A DNA stretch of 6,759 nucleotides, taken from positions 1 through 6,759 of the forward strand of contig WAMH01000193.1 in the NCBI GenBank assembly GCA_015522395.1. Reading direction: 5' to 3'. The notes under the pieces were generated by a model. The model worked only from the letters and a program-made list of their open reading frames with translations, made no database searches and had not been told where the DNA came from. How positions within the stretch are numbered: position 1 is the stretch's first letter; each line of letters starts with the position of its first letter. This DNA is from Thermococcus sp. Lineage in GTDB: Archaea; Methanobacteriota_B; Thermococci; Thermococcales; Thermococcaceae. The translations under genes and the position numbers were made by a program. This document shows, one piece after another, positions 6,067-6,759 of the stretch.

Positions 6067-6178
6067 AGAGCGCTTCCAGGAGCTCCTCTCGGAGAAGGAT
6101 GTTATATGGGGGGTTATCGCCGACGAGAACGTGAACGAGGGTGTTGAGATTCTGGCCCTGCTCGTGAGGAAGTGGTAG
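5423..6178 (+). CDS. Degenerate FtsZ/tubulin-superfamily protein, shortened
   Basis: A 251-residue soluble protein that I read as a divergent FtsZ-like protein. THVFVGIGGTGAG at 7-19 is a first strand plus a T1-type glycine loop, and VKVTVNPAYY (30-39) matches the second strand and NTDA-type T2 loop. AYVLTPRREL (93-102) resembles the VVTKPFSFEG strand. LRAAFSEASNRIAEL (131-145) matches the helix before T7. VNIDYADLFNMI (159-170) is a clear T7 loop (NxDxxD: N160, D162, D165). GLIGILVGRDVPL (196-208), VIWGVIADENV (227-237) and VEILALLV (241-248) match the C-terminal domain. The T4 tubulin signature GGGTG(S/T)G is absent, and the protein is about 60 residues shorter than the FtsZ core. There are no membrane segments or signal peptide. 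Two starts are possible: ATG 5423 or ATG 5429 (249 residues), with only a weak AGGG upstream. It ends 8 bases before the HAD gene. Likely a non-GTPase partner of a real FtsZ/CetZ; homology is moderately sure, role inferred. Confidence 0.75.
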   Translation: MGMVSFTHVFVGIGGTGAGIVEGITADGVVKVTVNPAYYLLPSSAEYEERLRDFFSSLPKNTFLWLIFDDRETNHELREVILDSAPGDTIKLAYVLTPRRELIGEKPPWAEGFETVFYDSLRDFLSEGKSLRAAFSEASNRIAELFSRLYYYLETQMLVNIDYADLFNMIKGGNVGILRLLRRVDFNWHWGVWERGLIGILVGRDVPLRDAHSILERFQELLSEKDVIWGVIADENVNEGVEILALLVRKW

Positions 6179-6186
6179 GTGGTAGA

Positions 6187-6759
6187 ATGGAGGCGGTTTT
6201 CTTTGACATCGACGGAACACTGCTCACGGAGATGCCCCTTATAGAGCTCTTCCTACCCCAGGTTTACGAGCTTATCTCCAGAAGGACAGGCCTTTCGAAG
6301 GATGCGGCACGTGAGCGTTTCCTGGCCGAGATTTTTAGCAGAAGGGGCACCTACGACTGGCACGACTGGAACTTCTTCTTCAAGCTCTTTGATCTCGACA
6401 TGGACTACGCCGAGCTGATGAAGCGCTACCCCCACAAGCTCCACGTTTACCCCGACACGGTTCCAACCCTCGAGTGGCTAAAGGGCGAGGGCTACAGACT
6501 CGGCGTCATAACCAGCGGGCCTGCCTATCAGAGGCTCAAGCTCGAGTTGGTCGGTCTGAGGGACTACTTCGATGTGATCGTCACGAGGGAGGACGTTAAG
6601 GCCATAAAACCGGAACCAAAAATCTTCCTGCACGCCCTCGAGACACTCGGCGTCCGGCCGGGAGAGGCCTTAATGGTAGGAGACTCCCTCAGCCAGGACG
6701 TCTACGGCGCGAAGAACGTTGGAATGACCGCGGTCTGGATAAACCGCGATGGAGAACCA
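6187..6759 (+). CDS. HAD-superfamily hydrolase (phosphatase), 3' truncated by window edge
   Basis: 191 residues are visible and the frame is open to the last base, so the C-terminus lies outside. All four HAD motifs are intact. Motif I is DIDGT at 7-11, with D7 the nucleophile and D9 the acid/base. Motif II is VITSG at 107-111. Motif III is K141 in IKPEPKIF. Motif IV is VGDSLSQD at 164-171, with D166 and D171 binding magnesium. About 75 mostly helical residues between motifs I and II form a C1-type cap, which sets substrate choice in this subfamily. It is therefore a cytosolic Mg-dependent phosphatase of a small phosphorylated metabolite; the substrate cannot be told. The ATG follows GGTGGT (6178-6183) after a 3-base spacing, and begins 8 bases after the stop of the FtsZ-like gene, so the two are probably co-transcribed. 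Confidence 0.92.
   Translation, partial: MEAVFFDIDGTLLTEMPLIELFLPQVYELISRRTGLSKDAARERFLAEIFSRRGTYDWHDWNFFFKLFDLDMDYAELMKRYPHKLHVYPDTVPTLEWLKGEGYRLGVITSGPAYQRLKLELVGLRDYFDVIVTREDVKAIKPEPKIFLHALETLGVRPGEALMVGDSLSQDVYGAKNVGMTAVWINRDGEP

Noticed and set aside
1..6759. CRISPR array, transposon, tRNA or rRNA
   Set aside because: I found no regularly spaced repeats, no transposase motifs or flanking target duplications, and no cloverleaf or rRNA-like stretch on either strand.

Overview
The window looks like a chromosomal segment of a hyperthermophilic euryarchaeon of the order Thermococcales, most likely Thermococcus. The evidence is a reverse gyrase, a TrmBL2 chromatin protein, a fused hexulose-phosphate synthase/isomerase, GC-rich codon use, archaeal BRE/TATA promoters in AT-rich gaps, and Shine-Dalgarno motifs of the GGTGGT or GGAGGT type. 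From memory, the reverse gyrase-TrmBL2 pair sits together in other Thermococcales, but I could not search to confirm this.

Layout. Positions 1-1553 (+) hold the C-terminal topoisomerase half of reverse gyrase, cut by the left edge. A 274-bp AT-rich gap (1554-1827) follows, with inverted repeats, a strong hairpin and the trmBL2 promoter. trmBL2 is at 1828-2622 (+). A short convergent gap (2623-2758) carries T-rich terminators for both directions. A minus-strand operon runs from 4021 down to 2759: a divergent arginase-fold protein, a UPF0148-type zinc-ribbon protein, and a 70-residue winged-helix protein, tightly packed or overlapping. A 139-bp divergent promoter region (4022-4160) separates it from hps-phi (4161-5381, +). 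Next are an unrecognised 251-residue gene (5423-6178, +) that I read as a shortened, degenerate FtsZ/tubulin-superfamily protein, and a HAD-superfamily phosphatase (6187 to the right edge, +) cut at its 3' end.

How the genes work together. The left part is about DNA topology and chromatin: reverse gyrase introduces positive supercoils and TrmBL2 coats DNA. HPS-PHI interconverts fructose 6-phosphate with ribulose 5-phosphate plus formaldehyde, the route Thermococcales use to make pentoses. The minus operon joins a possible amidino-hydrolase to two small proteins that look like nucleic-acid or protein binders; its job is unknown.

The most interesting item is the FtsZ-like gene. It keeps the first glycine-rich loop, the catalytic T7 'synergy' loop (NIDYAD) and a recognisable C-terminal domain. 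It lacks the tubulin signature GGGTG(S/T)G (T4) and about 60 residues of the nucleotide-binding domain. It may be a regulator or cap of a genuine FtsZ/CetZ filament.
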